From the NCBI RefSeq assembly GCF_001597725.1, contig NZ_LUTR01000003.1, positions 124,001-188,000 on the forward strand: a stretch of DNA of 64,000 nucleotides, read 5' to 3'. The notes under the pieces were generated by a model. The model worked only from the letters and a program-made list of their open reading frames with translations. It had not been told where the DNA came from and made no database searches. How positions within the stretch are numbered: the first letter of the stretch is position 1; the number at the start of each line of letters is the position of its first letter. The DNA comes from Neptuniibacter marinus (GTDB lineage Bacteria; Pseudomonadota; Gammaproteobacteria; Pseudomonadales; Balneatricaceae). Below are positions 24,161 to 33,355 of the stretch, one piece after another. The translations under genes and the position numbers were made by a program.

Positions 24161-24364
24161 ATGTCTACTACTGGTACAGTTAAATGGTTTAACGAAGAAA
24201 AAGGTTTTGGTTTCATCGAGCAGGAAAATGGCCCAGACGTTTTCGCTCATTTCTCTGCGATTCAAGGCGACGGTTTCAAAACTTTAGCTGAAGGTCAGAA
24301 AGTTGAGTTCACTGTAACTCAAGGCCAGAAAGGCCCACAGGCTGAGAACATCACTAAGATCTAA
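24161..24364 (+). CDS. Cold-shock protein, CspA family
   Basis: This is a 67-aa single OB-fold RNA chaperone with both RNP motifs: KGFGFIEQ (RNP1, about residues 14-21) and DVFAHFSAI (RNP2, about 29-37), plus the family start [13 protein letters not shown]. It binds single-stranded RNA and DNA and melts structure at low temperature or in general growth. It has its own promoter, long leader and terminator. Which Csp paralogue it is cannot be told from one copy. Confidence 0.95.
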   Translation: MSTTGTVKWFNEEKGFGFIEQENGPDVFAHFSAIQGDGFKTLAEGQKVEFTVTQGQKGPQAENITKI

Positions 24365-24385
24365 TGCTTAGTAAGTTCTAGTAAG

Positions 24386-24415
24386 AAAAAGCAAGGCTAA
24401 GGTCTTGCTTTTTTT
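24386..24415 (+). terminator. Rho-independent terminator of the cold-shock gene
   Basis: AAAAAGCAAG (24386-24395) pairs with CTTGCTTTTT (24404 onwards) across an 8-nt loop and is followed by a T run, directly after the csp stop. Confidence 0.85.
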
Positions 24416-24455
24416 GTGTCTGAAATTTGTAATAGACTGGGCTTTATCATTTCTT

Positions 24456-24776
24456 TTAGTGGAGAATATGCGGATCTAAATGTACATCCGTTATTTGATA
24501 GCCTAAAGTAGTAACTCGGCCAGAGTAGCGCTCTTCACCGGTCGAAGAAAATTCAAAATTATAAGAACGCCAGATTCTTATCTTGCCATCAGCTGCCCGT
24601 TTTAACCAAAAAGCACTTAAATTAATATTGTCATCGAGTAACTGAAGATCAAGCTCTTTACACTGTTTGCGAATACGATTTAGAGCGACCTCTTTTACTT
24701 TTTGTGATTGCCACCAATGATAAAAAAGGTAGGCAAATAAAGTCACGATGATTAGTGCTTGAAGATCTATATACAT
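24456..24776 (-). CDS. DUF3301 family membrane-anchored protein
   Basis: The protein has one N-terminal membrane segment (about residues 5-22) followed by a cytoplasmic domain with the DUF3301 signature: RIRKQCKELDLQLLDDNINL, SAFWLKRAADGKIRIWRSYN and FEFSSTGEERYSGRVTTLGY. The ATG at 24776 gives 106 aa, which fits the family; an in-frame ATG at 24830 would add 18 residues before the membrane segment. Function is unknown. It is divergent from the DUF599 gene. Confidence 0.78.
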   Translation of the reverse strand: MYIDLQALIIVTLFAYLFYHWWQSQKVKEVALNRIRKQCKELDLQLLDDNINLSAFWLKRAADGKIRIWRSYNFEFSSTGEERYSGRVTTLGYQITDVHLDPHILH

Positions 24777-24907
24777 TGCTGCTAGTTTCCAATGAACGTG
24801 TGGGACGAAATCAGGATCAAATAAAATCATGTATTCTTTTGATTCTTACTTGTTTTACAATGAGTTGTATTAGATTGCACGATTAATTTTATGTTGGGGC
24901 TTTGCTT

Positions 24908-25621
24908 ATGGGATCGGTTTACCAATTTTTTCAAGATAACTGGCTCAATATTATCGCCTTAATTTGGTTTTTAGTCTGCTTCAAAGGTTATATGCATTAT
25001 GCCCGTAAAAAGAGTTATGAAACGCCCTGTTTAGCGAGCCTTTTGCATATGTATCGAAAGGAGTGGATGCTAAGAATGCTGACTCGTGAGGTGCGTATTG
25101 CTGATACTACGGCGATTGCGAACCTTGAACGGGGAGTCTCCTTTTTTGCCTCCACGACAATGCTAATAGTCGCTGGTTTAATGACAGTGTTAGGCTCAAC
25201 ACAGCAAGTTATCGATGTGGTTTCTGATATCCCTTTTGCATCTAAAGCAACGAGCGCGGAGTGGGAACTCAAAATTTTGTTGATGATTATTCTGTTTGTA
25301 TATGCATTTTTTAAATTTACGTGGAGCCTTCGTCAGTACGGTTTCGTCTCAATTATGGTGGGGGGAGCACCTTTACCAGAAGAGCATGTATCTGAGCAGC
25401 AAACGGAAGCTCATGCGAACCGTATTGCGAAAATGACATCGATGGCAGCAAATAATTTTAATGTGGGTTTACGTACCTATTATTTTTGTTTGGCTATTCT
25501 CGGTTGGTTTATTAACCCATGGTTATTCATGGCCTTGAGTGCAGGTGTTGTCTATGTGCTCTATCGACGTGAGTTTAAATCGTCGACCTTAAAAACCTTA
25601 ATGATGAGTGCTGGAGATTAA
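24908..25621 (+). CDS. DUF599 family inner-membrane protein
   Basis: The 237-aa protein has four membrane segments (about residues 12-28, 70-92, 120-140 and 190-225) and matches DUF599: the N-terminal YRKEWMLRMLTREVRIADTT, the central ANLERGVSFFASTTMLIVAG and a basic C-terminal tail. The ATG at 24908 has GGGG upstream; a TTG two codons earlier is less likely. No function is established for the family. Confidence 0.82.
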   Translation: MGSVYQFFQDNWLNIIALIWFLVCFKGYMHYARKKSYETPCLASLLHMYRKEWMLRMLTREVRIADTTAIANLERGVSFFASTTMLIVAGLMTVLGSTQQVIDVVSDIPFASKATSAEWELKILLMIILFVYAFFKFTWSLRQYGFVSIMVGGAPLPEEHVSEQQTEAHANRIAKMTSMAANNFNVGLRTYYFCLAILGWFINPWLFMALSAGVVYVLYRREFKSSTLKTLMMSAGD

Positions 25622-25742
25622 AAAAGCTGCTTGTTACGCTTGAAATGAATTCTCACGTCCCAATATTGTTTTCATAGGCTGCTTTGTTGTTTATCAGCAA
25701 AGCACTGTTTCTTGTGATAATCGACATATTGGATAAGTGTTA

Positions 25743-27668
25743 ATGACTACCGAAACTCGTACAGAAACCCATGGTTTTCAGACAGAAGTGAAGCAGTTGC
25801 TTCATTTGATGATTCATTCCCTCTATTCGAATAAAGATATTTTTCTCCGCGAATTAATCTCAAATGCGTCAGATGCCGCTGAAAAATTACGCTTTGAAGC
25901 ATTATCGGATGGATCTCTGTATGAAAATGATGGCGACCTTAAAATCAATATTAGCTTTGATAAGGAAGCAAAAACCTTAACAATTGAAGATAACGGCATT
26001 GGTATGAGCCGTGATGAAGTGATCGAGCACTTAGGTACGATTGCAAAATCAGGTACATCACAATTCCTTTCTCAGTTAACGGGTGATCAGTCTAAAGATA
26101 GCCAGTTGATCGGCCAGTTTGGTGTTGGCTTTTACTCCTCTTTTATTGTGGCTGACCGCGTAGAGGTATTCACGCGCAAAGCTGGCCTTCCTGCAGCTGA
26201 GGGTGTGCACTGGGCTTCAGAAGGCGAAGGTGAGTTTAGCATTGGCGATGTGGAGAAAGAGGGGCGTGGTACACGTATTGTTCTGCACCTTAAAGAAGGT
26301 GAAGAGAGTTTTGCTGATGGTTTTGCCTTACGTGGTCTAGTACGTAAATATTCAGATCATATCTCTATCCCGGTTGTTATGCAGAAAGAAGCAACACCTA
26401 ATTTTGATGAAGAAGGCGAAGAAGAAAAAGATAAGGCTGTTGAGCTTGAAGATGAAACCGTGAACAGCGCTACTGCGTTGTGGACACGTAATAAATCTGA
26501 TATTACTGAAGAGGAATATCAGGAGTTTTACAAGCATATATCCCACGATTTCGGGAACCCACTTACATGGGCCCATAACCGTGTTGAAGGGAATATGGAG
26601 TACACCAGCCTGCTGTTTGTTCCTGAGCGCGCACCTTATGACCTTTGGAACCGTGAAGCGCCACGCGGCTTAAAGCTCTACGTGCAGCGTGTCTTTATTA
26701 TGGATCAAGCGGATGAGTTTTTGCCGCTATACCTTCGCTTTATGAAAGGTGTAATTGATACTAAAGACCTTTCACTTAACGTCTCACGTGAAATCCTGCA
26801 GAAAGATGCAAACGTTGACAAATTACGCTCTGCTTTGACTAAGCGTGTTTTGGATATGTTGATCAAATTAGGCAAAAATGATCCTGAAAAATATGCATCT
26901 TTCTGGAAAGAGTTTGGTCAGGTACTGAAAGAGGGCCCTGCGGAAGATTATACTAACCGCGAGAAAATTCTTAAGTTAATGCGCTTCTCTTCAACTCATA
27001 CGGGTAGCGAAGAGCAGAATGTATCGTTGGATGATTATATCTCTCGCATGCCTGAAGGTCAGGATAAGATCTACTTTGTGGTTGCTGATAACTACAACAC
27101 GGCTAAAAATAGCCCGCACTTAGAGATCTTCCGTAAGAAAGGAATCGAAGTGCTGCTAATGACCGATCGTATTGATGATTGGATGATGAGCCAGCTGCAT
27201 AACTATGATGAGAAGGCTTTCCAAGATGTAACTAAAGGTCAGCTTGATCTGGATGATACTCAGACTGAAGAAGAGAAGAAAGTTCAGGAAGAGGCGGCTA
27301 AAGAGCTTTCAGGGTTAGTTGAGCGCTTGAAAGCAAGCTTAGGTGACAAAGTTGCTGATGTACGTATTACTACTCGTTTGACGGATTCACCTGCTTGCTT
27401 AGTGTTAGGTGAGCAAGATATGGGTCTGCAGATGCGTCAGATTATGGAAGCAGCAGGTCAGGCGGTTCCTGATAGCAAGCCAACGTTTGAAGTAAATCCT
27501 GAACATCCGTTGATTGAGAAACTTGATAAAGAAGCTGATGAAGATCGCTTTGCTGATCTTGCTTTGGTTTTATTTGATCAGGCTGGTTTAGCCGCGGGAG
27601 CACAATTGGATGATCCCGCGACTTATGTTGCTCGTCTTAATAAGTTACTGTTGGAATTAAGCGCATAA
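25743..27668 (+). CDS. htpG: Chaperone HtpG (Hsp90)
   Basis: HtpG is the bacterial Hsp90, an ATP-driven dimeric chaperone in the cytoplasm. The 641-aa protein has the GHKL ATPase domain ([47 protein letters not shown]), the middle domain with [20 protein letters not shown] and a C-terminal dimerisation domain. The ATG at 25743 has GGA upstream; a TTG two codons earlier is in frame. Length is normal. I did not find a clear sigma-32 promoter by eye. A strong terminator follows. Confidence 0.97.
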   Translation: MTTETRTETHGFQTEVKQLLHLMIHSLYSNKDIFLRELISNASDAAEKLRFEALSDGSLYENDGDLKINISFDKEAKTLTIEDNGIGMSRDEVIEHLGTIAKSGTSQFLSQLTGDQSKDSQLIGQFGVGFYSSFIVADRVEVFTRKAGLPAAEGVHWASEGEGEFSIGDVEKEGRGTRIVLHLKEGEESFADGFALRGLVRKYSDHISIPVVMQKEATPNFDEEGEEEKDKAVELEDETVNSATALWTRNKSDITEEEYQEFYKHISHDFGNPLTWAHNRVEGNMEYTSLLFVPERAPYDLWNREAPRGLKLYVQRVFIMDQADEFLPLYLRFMKGVIDTKDLSLNVSREILQKDANVDKLRSALTKRVLDMLIKLGKNDPEKYASFWKEFGQVLKEGPAEDYTNREKILKLMRFSSTHTGSEEQNVSLDDYISRMPEGQDKIYFVVADNYNTAKNSPHLEIFRKKGIEVLLMTDRIDDWMMSQLHNYDEKAFQDVTKGQLDLDDTQTEEEKKVQEEAAKELSGLVERLKASLGDKVADVRITTRLTDSPACLVLGEQDMGLQMRQIMEAAGQAVPDSKPTFEVNPEHPLIEKLDKEADEDRFADLALVLFDQAGLAAGAQLDDPATYVARLNKLLLELSA

Positions 27669-27688
27669 GCTTAGTGACCATCAAACTT

Positions 27689-27717
27689 AAAAAAGCGGCT
27701 TTTATAGCCGCTTTTTT
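27689..27717 (+). terminator. Rho-independent terminator of htpG
   Basis: AGCGGCT (27694-27700) pairs with AGCCGC(T) (27706-27712) around a 5-nt loop, flanked by A and T runs, 20 nt after the htpG stop. Confidence 0.9.
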
Positions 27718-27844
27718 ATGGCACTAAGGTTGGCGTCACTTTATTTTATATACATTGCATGGTTTTCAATATGCGTGATTAAGTCTTTGAGGTTGAGGCT
27801 TTATTGTAGAGTCAGCCTTGATGAAATTAGATATCTAGTTGTGC

Positions 27845-28099
27845 TCAATGTTCAGGCTGTTTAATCGTTTCGACCCCTTCTGCACTTACTATCAATCCTA
27901 GCCTTTTAGCTAAAGTGATAATCATGTCAACACATCAGTATTCATTGAATCGGAAGCTATATTCATTGAATCGGAAGCTATGGCAGCGGTAAAACTTTTA
28001 TCGGCTTTAAGGTAATTGACCGCTAATTGGTTTAAATAACTGAGTCCGTAATAATCTCTACCAAAACCATCAATCGCAATATGAATGCCTGCGCGAGTT
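27845..28099 (-). pseudogene. EAL-domain phosphodiesterase remnant
   Basis: Read on the minus strand, 28099-27922 encodes GIHIAIDGFGRDYYGLSYLN, then QLAVNYLKADKSF, the middle of an EAL domain (family pattern GI-x-IAIDDFG-x-GYSSLSYL, LPVD-x-LKID-x-SF). After a stop and frame change, 27925-27845 encodes IITLAKRLGLIVSAEGVETI, the conserved EAL C-terminus. The EAL motif itself and the N-terminus are gone. A perfect 21-bp tandem duplication (27940-27960 and 27961-27981) lies inside it and repeats seven residues in frame. Confidence 0.85.
27940..27981. repeat. 21-bp perfect tandem duplication
   Basis: Two identical 21-bp units occupy 27940-27960 and 27961-27981. The length is a multiple of three, so it kept the reading frame of the decayed EAL gene, duplicating IASDSMN. 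It looks like a recent slippage event. Confidence 0.95.
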
Positions 28100-28270
28100 T
28101 AGCTGTTACTTATCCTAGCTTTTATAACGAATAGATTTTACGGCTACTTTTTGATTCAGGTTAATGGTTTCTTAGTGCTAATAGTTGAGTATTGGGTCTG
28201 TGGAATTAGGTCGGATTTTGGACGGATATTTTTTCAAGCGGGTTCATCTATTTCAATTGAGGTAATCGTA

Positions 28271-28564
28271 ATGGGTAAAACACTAGGGCTAATTGGTTTA
28301 GTGCTATTGTCATCTATCTCCTATGTACACGCAGAGGGTCAAGTGATCTATGATAAACACTGTAAAGGCTGTCATGTTGCGGGTGTTGGCGGGGCGCCAA
28401 AACCCGGAGATAGTGCAGCATGGGAGCCGCGTATAGCGCAGGGCATGGATGTGATGGTACAAACGGTTGTTGTGGGCAAAGGCGCTATGCCACCTAAAGG
28501 AACCTGTTTTGATTGTGATGAGGCGGCTTTGAAAGCGGCAGTAGAGTTGTTAATTGCAAAATGA
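28271..28564 (+). CDS. Cytochrome c5-like periplasmic monohaem protein
   Basis: The 97-aa product has a signal peptide (about 1-21, ending YVHA), one haem-binding motif CKGCH (31-35), an axial Met73 in GAMPPKG, and a downstream Cys pair C79-x-x-C82, which forms a disulphide in cytochrome c5 proteins. It would shuttle electrons in the periplasm. The ATG at 28271 has GAGG eight bases upstream; an earlier in-frame start adds 40 residues with no sense for export. It lies alone in a stretch of decayed genes. Confidence 0.88.
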   Translation: MGKTLGLIGLVLLSSISYVHAEGQVIYDKHCKGCHVAGVGGAPKPGDSAAWEPRIAQGMDVMVQTVVVGKGAMPPKGTCFDCDEAALKAAVELLIAK

Positions 28565-28594
28565 TACACAGAGTAAATTACATACTTTGTGTAT
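28564..28594 (+). terminator. Hairpin after the cytochrome gene
   Basis: ATACACAGAGTA (28564-28575) pairs with TACTTTGTGTAT (28583-28594), a 12-bp stem with one G-U pair and a 7-nt loop, overlapping the cytochrome stop. The T tract is short, so it may serve transcript stability as much as termination. Confidence 0.55.
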
Positions 28595-28719
28595 TATTGA
28601 ATCTTCTATAGTTGCAATCTGTAAGGTGGAGTCGTTGTTCAGTGTTCCTGTTGAAAGAAGAGCCTCTTAACCTATTACCGACTTTCCTGTAGCTAATGCT
28701 TTTCTCTCCTCATTGGCTG

Positions 28720-28900
28720 AATAGAGTGGCTTGGAAATAGTGGGTGGGCGAGCCTTACCATTGTTAAAATGCTAGAATTAGCAGTTGTGATTTCCTAGAT
28801 GGGGCGTTGGGTAAAGTAGAATAATCTTAAAAGTAAGTTTTGTTTCCCCAAGCAAGCAACTCAACTAGAAAATGGCGTCGTTATTATTGAAGCACAAGAG
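28720..28900 (+). pseudogene. Possible histidine-kinase ATPase remnant
   Basis: In the frame from 28749 the DNA reads ASLTIVKMLEL, which recalls the kinase G2 box (GLGL-x-IVK-x-L-x-E), and further on, in shifted frames, GALGK and KFCFP recall the closing G-x-GS-x-F-x-F-x-LP strand. Stops and frame shifts break it everywhere. This is a weak reading; chance similarity is possible. Confidence 0.25.
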
Positions 28901-28954
28901 GGAACTTAGGCCATTGTTGTAGTGTTAATAGTGGTAAAATAAGCCATTATCAAA

Positions 28955-29128
28955 TTATTGTTTCGACAACGGGGTATTTTCGCCTTGAGATAGAAGTTCA
29001 ATGCTAGATGCTTTAGAAAATTTTGTTTGCAACCATTGTATTAGTGGGATAATTGCCTGCTCAAGCTCAGCATATAGCGCATTCATCCGATCAGTGTACA
29101 GTCTGAAGAATGCATTGAAGTACTCAGT
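28955..29128 (-). pseudogene. Unidentified coding fragment
   Basis: The minus strand between a TGA and the stop at 28955 encodes about 57 residues of protein-like composition (NAFFRLYTDRMNALYAELEQ, then AIIPLIQWLQTKFSKASS). It has no start or ribosome site and I cannot name the source gene. It is probably the 3' end of a lost gene in this decayed region. Confidence 0.3.
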
Positions 29129-29275
29129 TCATCGCTTAAATAATATAAATAAGGTTGTATCCCGATTTTTTGTTCCATTATAGAAAATACGTAGAGTTTT
29201 TCATCTAATTTGTCGTTCCAACTTCATATTCCTGATCTAAACTGAAGTGCAGAGTTTTTATTCTAAGGGTTATCT

Positions 29276-31516
29276 ATGCGGTTACTGTTTGCCAGCGTAT
29301 TGTTCATATTGTTAAGTGGCTTGGCTTCAGCTAAAGATACTATTGATGTTCGGTTATTGTGGAAGCATCAGTTTCAATTTGCTGGTTACTATATGGCTAT
29401 AGAAAAGGGTTTCTATGCCGAAGAGAATTTAGATGTCCGTTTGAAAGAGTATGACTTTAACCTTGACCTTGTTGATGAAGTTATACAGGGTGAGAGCCAG
29501 TTTGGTATAGCGCGTACCTCATTGTTAATTGATAAAAATGCGGGAGCGGATGTGGTTGCGCTGTTTGCGGCTTATCAACAGTCTCCGTTAATGCTTTTGA
29601 CTCGTAAAGATTCCAATATTCTTCTCTCTTCCGATCTGAAAAATAAAAATGTCATGATCACCAACGACGCTAAAAAGGTTGGAGAGATCATTGCGATGCT
29701 TTTGCAGGCGGGCATCACAGTTTCTGACTTTAATCAGCAAGAACATAGTTACAACCCCGAAGATCTTATTAATGGTAAAACCGATGCTATGGCATCCTAT
29801 ATATCGAATGAACCTTTTCACTTGGAAAAACAGGGAGTGGAGTACAACACCATACATCCTAAAGATTATGGTTTTGATATGTATTCAGATATTTTGTTTA
29901 CTTCTAGGGAGTTTGTAGAAAAAAATCCTGAAATTACAGACCGTTTTTATCGCGCTTCTATTAGAGGCTGGCTTTATGCATTTGAGCATATAGAAGAAAC
30001 GGCGGAAGTTATTTTTAAATATTATAACTCTCAAGATAAGTCTTTATCTGCGTTGATTTATGAGGGAGAAGAGCTTAGAAAGTTAGCCTTTGATAATAAT
30101 GGTAATTTTGGCACGCTTTCGATCAATAAGTTTAATGAGATGGCGCAGGTATACCTGATTACAGGGAGTATTTTTTTAGGCTACGATTTCTCTGATTTTA
30201 TCTATCGCCCGCTCAGTAATATGTATAGGTTAAGCCAAGCAGAGCAAAGCTATCTTGATGAAAACCCTAAAGTGAAAGTATGTGTTCATCCGGATTGGCA
30301 TCCTTTTGAATCTTATTGGCAAGGGAAATATCAGGGTATGCTTGCTGATTACCTACAGTTGATAATGGGTAATGTAGGTCTTGAGTATGAAATAGTACCC
30401 TCTATTACTTGGAAGCAATCGTTGAAACAAATTCGCACTGGAGAGTGTGATCTTTTAGCGGGTGCCATGCAAACGGTAGAGAGAAGCCAGTATCTTGATT
30501 TTACGCGACCCTATTTGAGTGTGCCTGCGATTATTGCTGTGAAGGCCGATGAAAATAAAAAGCACTTACCTGAAATGACCTTAGGTGTCATTGAGAAATC
30601 AGCTTTCCAAGAGATCCTGCCGATTCGATACCCTAATCTTAAAATCTTAAGTGTAGATCATGTGGTTGAAGGACTGCGCCTGTTGCAAGCAGGCACTATA
30701 GATGGATTTGTAGGCGCAGGCGCGAATATTGCTCATATAGCTAAAGAGTTTCAGATAGCAGATATAGTGATCAATGATGAGCTGCGAGATAGCTGGGATT
30801 TTAGTGTTGCGATAAGAAATGATAGACCTTATCTGCAGAGTATTTTGAATAAATCGATTGCTGAAATAACCCCTGAAGAGCGTGATGCAATTATTAACCG
30901 CTGGTTGGTTGTGGAGTATAAGCATACGGTTGATTACACCACTATTTGGATCGTGATAGGGGTGAGTGTCATACTCGCTTTGTTGGGGCTATATCGCTAT
31001 ATACAAGTGATATCTTACAATAAGATGTTGAAAACTATAGCAGAAAAGGATGCTTTAACCGGTATCTTTAGTCGTCATAAATTACGTTCTGAATTAGAGT
31101 CCTTTACTGAATTAGCACAGCGGCATAATTGGTCACTCTCTGTCATGTTTTTTGATATAGATAATTTTAAACAGATTAATGACAGTTTAGGTCATGATGT
31201 TGGTGATAAAGTGCTAGTGAAACTGTCTAAATTGATCTCAGGGATGTCGCGTAAAACCGATCGTTTTGGACGCTGGGGGGGAGAGGAGTTTCTGTTTATT
31301 ATGCTTGAAACGGATCTTGATAAAGCGCATAAAATAGCAGAAAAGTTTCGATTAAAGATCTGTCAGCATCAGTTTGGATTACCTAGGCCGGTAACCTGTA
31401 GTTTTGGTGTAGCTCAGTATAAGCATAATGAAAGTATTGAGCATTGGGTTAGTCGTGCAGACCAAGCCATGTATCAGGCCAAACATGAAGGGAAAAACTG
31501 TGTACGAGTTAGTTAA
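29276..31516 (+). CDS. Double-sensor diguanylate cyclase (NMT1/THI5 + SBP3 + GGDEF)
   Basis: The 746-aa inner-membrane protein would make c-di-GMP in response to periplasmic ligands. A signal peptide (1-19) precedes an NMT1/THI5-like domain (about 22-300, with LLWKHQFQFAGYYMAIEKGF) and then a family 3 solute-binding domain (about 330-555, with KVCVHPDWHPFESYWQGKYQ and RSQYLDFTRPYLSVPAIIAV). One membrane segment (about 563-583) leads to a GGDEF domain with the active motif GGEEF at 668-672 and DALTGIFSR at its start. Two different binding-protein folds on one cyclase suggest detection of a pyrimidine-like and an amino-acid-like ligand, which is inference. Confidence 0.9.
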   Translation: MRLLFASVLFILLSGLASAKDTIDVRLLWKHQFQFAGYYMAIEKGFYAEENLDVRLKEYDFNLDLVDEVIQGESQFGIARTSLLIDKNAGADVVALFAAYQQSPLMLLTRKDSNILLSSDLKNKNVMITNDAKKVGEIIAMLLQAGITVSDFNQQEHSYNPEDLINGKTDAMASYISNEPFHLEKQGVEYNTIHPKDYGFDMYSDILFTSREFVEKNPEITDRFYRASIRGWLYAFEHIEETAEVIFKYYNSQDKSLSALIYEGEELRKLAFDNNGNFGTLSINKFNEMAQVYLITGSIFLGYDFSDFIYRPLSNMYRLSQAEQSYLDENPKVKVCVHPDWHPFESYWQGKYQGMLADYLQLIMGNVGLEYEIVPSITWKQSLKQIRTGECDLLAGAMQTVERSQYLDFTRPYLSVPAIIAVKADENKKHLPEMTLGVIEKSAFQEILPIRYPNLKILSVDHVVEGLRLLQAGTIDGFVGAGANIAHIAKEFQIADIVINDELRDSWDFSVAIRNDRPYLQSILNKSIAEITPEERDAIINRWLVVEYKHTVDYTTIWIVIGVSVILALLGLYRYIQVISYNKMLKTIAEKDALTGIFSRHKLRSELESFTELAQRHNWSLSVMFFDIDNFKQINDSLGHDVGDKVLVKLSKLISGMSRKTDRFGRWGGEEFLFIMLETDLDKAHKIAEKFRLKICQHQFGLPRPVTCSFGVAQYKHNESIEHWVSRADQAMYQAKHEGKNCVRVS

Positions 31517-31549
31517 AAAAAACGAGCAGTGTAGATAACTGCTCGTTTT
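31514..31549. terminator. Bidirectional terminator between cyclase and purC
   Basis: AACGAGCAGT (31521-31530) pairs perfectly with ACTGCTCGTT (31538-31547) around a 7-nt loop. A runs precede and T runs follow, so it can serve both convergent genes. Confidence 0.88.
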
Positions 31550-31572
31550 AGATGTTTGTGTATCAAGCTTGT

Positions 31573-32676
31573 TTAATCGATCAATCCGTAATCTTTACGT
31601 AAAATTTCGATAATTTCTGCTTTCGGGTTTTCTGAAAGTGTCAGTGGTTGACCAATAATCTTTTCTGCGATACCTACATAAGTTTTAGAGACCTTCATTA
31701 GTAAGGCTTCAGGTAAGGCATTATCTTTAGCTAGAGCATAACGCTCATCCATACGCTCTTTATTCAAAAGAATATCTGGATCGGGGAAGTAGTTAAGCAG
31801 TTCTTGGCGAAATACCTCTTTAGAATTTTCAACTACTTTGCCTTCGCGATAGGAAGGGCCATCCCATATACGCGATGAATCAGGTGTACCGACCTCATCC
31901 ATGTAGATCAGCTTTTCCTTACCTGCAGCATCCGTGACATAACCAAATTCAAACTTAGTATCGACGAATACCTGATCAATCTCGGCAAGTGCGTTACTGA
32001 TAACATCGAAACCTTCTTTGAGTAGTTTCTCGTATTGGGCGATATCATCTTGGTTACGGAACTGGAAAGCTTCGTGATTATTGCTGATATCATCTCGTGT
32101 GATATTAACATCATCTACTTCAGGGACACCGGGAATGCCGGTAAGGATTCCTTTAGTTGATGGAGTAATAAGAAGCTCCGGTAGCTTTTGGTCTTTATTT
32201 AGGCCGTCAGCAATTTCAATTCCACAAAACTCACGCTCGCCTTTTGCATAAGAGCGCCACATTGACCCAGTGATATATTGACGACAAATAGCTTCGATCA
32301 TGACAGGTTTTGCTTTTTGTACGATCCAAACAAAAGGGTGTGGAATATCTAATATATGGCTATCTGCAAGACCATGTTCACGGAAGAGCTTAAACCAGTG
32401 GTTGGATATAGCGTTTAAGGCTGCACCTTTTCCTGGTACACCATTCATTCCGCCTTCTCCATGCCAGATACATTCAAAGGCTGATATGCGGTCACTAATA
32501 ACCATAATAGCCAACGGCGCATCAGCTGCGACATCGTAGCCTTTTTCTTTAATAAGGCGTTTGCTATCAGCCTCAGTTAACCAGTAAACCGAGCGAACTT
32601 TACCGCTATGGATTGGTTGATCTGTGCGAATAGGAAGATCGTTATTAACGGCCAATACTTTATCAGCAAGACTCAT
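31573..32676 (-). CDS. purC: SAICAR synthetase (PurC), long form
   Basis: PurC joins CAIR and aspartate to give SAICAR in purine synthesis. The 367-aa protein is the longer bacterial variant rather than the roughly 237-aa E. coli type. Motifs include [13 protein letters not shown] near the N-terminus, [36 protein letters not shown], and [20 protein letters not shown] with the substrate-binding [10 protein letters not shown]. Its leader carries a GC hairpin at 32718-32739. Confidence 0.93.
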   Translation of the reverse strand: MSLADKVLAVNNDLPIRTDQPIHSGKVRSVYWLTEADSKRLIKEKGYDVAADAPLAIMVISDRISAFECIWHGEGGMNGVPGKGAALNAISNHWFKLFREHGLADSHILDIPHPFVWIVQKAKPVMIEAICRQYITGSMWRSYAKGEREFCGIEIADGLNKDQKLPELLITPSTKGILTGIPGVPEVDDVNITRDDISNNHEAFQFRNQDDIAQYEKLLKEGFDVISNALAEIDQVFVDTKFEFGYVTDAAGKEKLIYMDEVGTPDSSRIWDGPSYREGKVVENSKEVFRQELLNYFPDPDILLNKERMDERYALAKDNALPEALLMKVSKTYVGIAEKIIGQPLTLSENPKAEIIEILRKDYGLID

Positions 32677-32717
32677 TGATATATGTCCTGTATATAATCT
32701 GTGAAATCAGTAAATGA

Positions 32718-32739
32718 GGGCTTTACTCAGTTAAAGCCC
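32718..32739 (-). promoter_or_regulatory. Hairpin in the purC leader
   Basis: GGGCTTTA (32718-32725) pairs perfectly with TAAAGCCC (32732-32739) around a 6-nt loop, about 40 nt upstream of the purC ATG and just after the small gene at 32775. There is no T tract after it in the direction of purC. It could be an attenuator or a processing site. Confidence 0.4.
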
Positions 32740-32774
32740 AAGTTTAATCGGCAATACTTTTAAGAGTTAAACTA

Positions 32775-32993
32775 TTATGAATAGCGTTTTACATCACGTA
32801 ATAGTGAGCTCAAATCCAAATCTTGCATATCTGCGAGTGCTTCCAAATCATTGGATGTTCGCGGTGGAAGCTTCTTGAGCCGCTCTCGTTTGGCGTCCTT
32901 GTCTCGAATTTTATCTAATAGACTGTTCTGTAAAGCGTCCAATTGCTCTGTAGATAGTGCAAAGAGACGACTGACTAATTCTTCTTCAGTCAT
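32775..32993 (-). CDS. Small hypothetical protein upstream of purC
   Basis: The 72-aa protein is acidic and helical. Its first part, LFALSTEQLDALQNSLLD, resembles the short DUF4351-type helical repeat, and the rest (KRERLKKLPPRTSNDLEALA) is charged. It has no cysteine pair or membrane segment. It reads toward purC with a gap of about 100 nt. I cannot give a function. Confidence 0.6.
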   Translation of the reverse strand: MTEEELVSRLFALSTEQLDALQNSLLDKIRDKDAKRERLKKLPPRTSNDLEALADMQDLDLSSLLRDVKRYS

Positions 32994-33355
32994 ATTTTTC
33001 GTTTATGCTCCGAAACAAAAAATCAAAAACAATCGGCAATTATACCAGAATTGTATGATCTTCTATCAAGTAACATTGTAAATTTTATGCTGGAAACTTA
33101 CCTTTCAATTTTACTGTGGGGTGAAATAGTTTTTTTCGATTGATGCTTACTGATTTCTTATAACGTCTCCAGTCACAATTGTGCTGGCTAGGTTTTATGA
33201 AATGAAACAGATGTATGTATTTTTGTGGTAGATAAACCAGATAATTAAATATAACGGGTTAAGTCGACAGAGAAGTATCTATGCTAAATGCTGGATAATT
33301 TAATAAAAAACGCATTTATTTTAGGCATCGAAAATGTGTATTGGGTTAATGCAGC
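32994..33355. other. Intergenic region of about 360 bp, nothing recognised
   Basis: The DNA is AT-rich and contains no gene, strong hairpin or repeat that I could support. It should hold the promoter of the 72-aa gene and the end of the 128-aa gene's transcript. Confidence 0.4.

Noticed and set aside
27689-27717. Attachment site or small RNA after htpG
   Set aside because: The GC stem with A and T runs is a standard terminator.
29001-29183. 60-codon plus-strand frame in the decayed region
   Set aside because: The opposite strand reads more like a protein fragment, and no ribosome site precedes this one.
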